NCBI GenBank assembly: GCA_013202515.1
Contig: JABMRN010000112.1
Location: 1-5,131 of the forward strand
Source: Candidatus Omnitrophota bacterium
GTDB lineage: Bacteria > Omnitrophota > Gorgyraeia > JABMRN01
Direction of reading: 5' to 3'
Length of the DNA stretch: 5,131 bases
The position numbers and the translations under genes are program-made. The notes beneath the pieces are model-generated. The model was not told where the DNA came from and did no database searches. It saw only the letters and a program-made list of their open reading frames with translations. Within the stretch, counting starts at the first letter, position 1. The number at the start of each line of letters is the position of its first letter. Below, piece by piece: positions 5,038-5,131 of this stretch.

Positions 5038-5131
5038 TATTCTTTCGGGTAAGCTACCGGCTGGGTAAGAATAACTTTCTGAGAATCTTTGAGATTCATA
5101 ATTTTTTCAAGGGCAGGTTTATCTACCCATC
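5037..5131 (-). CDS. C-terminal tail of an upstream gene, probably nitroreductase family (5' part outside window)
   Basis: An open frame enters from the window edge and runs for 30 codons to a TAA at 5039-5037. The peptide begins WVDKPALEKIM and ends KVILTQPVAYPKE. Its ending resembles the final strand of FMN-dependent nitroreductase family proteins, where an xxxPVGYP motif near the C-terminus is common. No flavin-binding or catalytic region is in the window, so the assignment is tentative. That it is coding is supported by the exact TAATG junction with the glycosidase and by ordinary codon use. The two genes are probably cotranscribed, but no known pathway links a nitroreductase to a GH1 enzyme. 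Confidence 0.55.
   Translation of the reverse strand, partial: WVDKPALEKIMNLKDSQKVILTQPVAYPKE

Overview
All genes in this 5.1 kb window lie on the minus strand, so they are described below in transcription order, from right to left. The DNA is AT-rich. Start sites usually carry strong Shine-Dalgarno sequences (AAGGAGG type) and the promoters look sigma70-like. A lipobox lipoprotein and an exported Spy/CpxP-like protein point to a bacterium with an outer membrane and a periplasm. The gene set would suit an uncultured anaerobe-like lineage such as Omnitrophota, but nothing here fixes the taxon and that guess is weak.

Layout. (1) 5131-5037 is the C-terminal tail of a cut-off gene, probably a nitroreductase. 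It overlaps by one base (TAATG) a complete family 1 glycoside hydrolase (5037-3814). (2) 3725-3210 is a small exported Spy/CpxP/ZraP-like protein with a His/Met/Cys-rich tail. It has its own candidate promoter and inverted repeat upstream and a 12-bp hairpin downstream. (3) 3042-1416 is a tight three-gene cluster: a DUF134 DNA-binding protein, a CSC-motif permease of the ArsP/YraQ (PF03773) family and a CxxC mini-thioredoxin. A membrane-anchored alpha/beta hydrolase (1387-575) follows 28 nt later. The cluster is preceded by a perfect TTGACA-17-TATAAT promoter with a perfect 16-bp palindrome over the predicted transcription start. (4) 476-1 is the N-terminal part of a DUF900-like alpha/beta-hydrolase lipoprotein with its own promoter; its end lies outside the window.

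How the genes fit together. The likeliest functional unit is the DUF134/permease/thioredoxin cluster. Permease plus thioredoxin pairs of this kind are usually tied to export of arsenicals or other thiol-reactive metalloids, normally under an ArsR repressor. Here the regulator is a DUF134 protein with four cysteines, yet the palindrome (TGAACA-TA-TGTTCA core) looks like an ArsR/SmtB operator. The neighbouring Spy-like protein, with a metal-ligand-rich tail, could add periplasmic protection. The substrate is not shown by the sequence, and this link is inference.

The window has no gene-free stretch over 300 bases. The longest gaps are 3043-3209 (promoter, operator and hairpin), 477-574 (promoter) and 3726-3813 (promoter and inverted repeat). 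No RNA gene, CRISPR array or insertion sequence was seen.
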